A stretch of DNA of 5,652 nt from an uncultured Eubacteriales bacterium (GTDB lineage: Bacteria; Bacillota; Clostridia; Lachnospirales; Anaerotignaceae): the NCBI GenBank assembly GCA_934256695.1, contig CAKQPE010000123.1:1-5652 (forward strand), given 5' to 3'. Below, piece by piece: positions 5,639 through 5,652 of the stretch. The notes under the pieces were generated by a model that saw nothing but the letters and a program-made list of their open reading frames with translations, was not told the origin of the DNA and ran no database searches. Both the position numbers and the translations under genes were made by a program. The first letter of the stretch is position 1. Each line of letters begins with the position of its first letter.

Positions 5639-5652
5639 CTTTTACATCTCTT

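Larger units (their letters stand above)
5167..5652. other. Gene-free region upstream of purM
   Basis: No plausible coding region is seen on either strand across these 486 bases. From purM outward the region holds the candidate purMND promoters, a hairpin with T run, two A/T-rich inverted repeats, a long imperfect inverted repeat, and the MITE-like element near the edge. No purine, ZTP or PRPP riboswitch core was recognised by eye. The last few bases on the minus strand contain stops in all three frames, so a gene lying beyond the right edge could end here, but nothing identifies it. Confidence 0.6.

Noticed and set aside
5167..5652. Purine, ZTP or PRPP riboswitch in the purM leader
   Set aside because: The conserved core sequences of these riboswitches were looked for by eye on the minus strand and not found. 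A covariance-model search would settle it.

Overview
The window looks like chromosomal DNA from an anaerobic, low-GC Gram-positive bacterium of the class Clostridia, possibly Lachnospirales. The evidence is A+T-rich DNA, strong AGGAGG-type ribosome binding sites, a hydrogenase-like iron-sulfur sensor module typical of Clostridia, and protein sequences of clostridial character. No species is claimed. Every convincing gene is on the minus strand, so transcription runs from high to low coordinates.

From right to left: positions 5167-5652 hold no gene. This stretch contains a 149-bp MITE-like element with inverted ends (5490-5638), a very A+T-rich segment, a long imperfect inverted repeat (5326-5378), a hairpin followed by a T run (5274-5295) and candidate promoters for the next genes. 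Then come purM, purN and purD (5166 down to 2244), which overlap by 13 and 1 bases and form a tight operon. Together they encode steps 5, 3 and 2 of de novo purine synthesis. purH, often found between purN and purD in Clostridia, is absent here.

A 187-base spacer (2057-2243) follows. It contains a perfect 11-bp-stem hairpin after purD and, directly next to it, a good sigma-A-type promoter for the second operon.

That operon has three visible genes: a small thioredoxin-fold [2Fe-2S] ferredoxin-like protein (81 aa), a 570-aa [FeFe]-hydrogenase-like sensor with three iron-sulfur sites, a degenerate H-cluster domain and a PAS domain, and the first 32 codons of a probable SpoIIE-type PP2C serine phosphatase that runs off the left edge. 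The genes touch or overlap (TAATG, then TAA directly followed by ATG), which suggests translational coupling. The likely logic is that a redox or hydrogen signal is read by the hydrogenase-like protein and passed, via its PAS and helical C-terminus, to the phosphatase, probably to control hydrogenase or fermentation genes. That signalling role is inference from the domains and gene order. The most noteworthy items are this sensor module with its altered active site and the MITE-like element.
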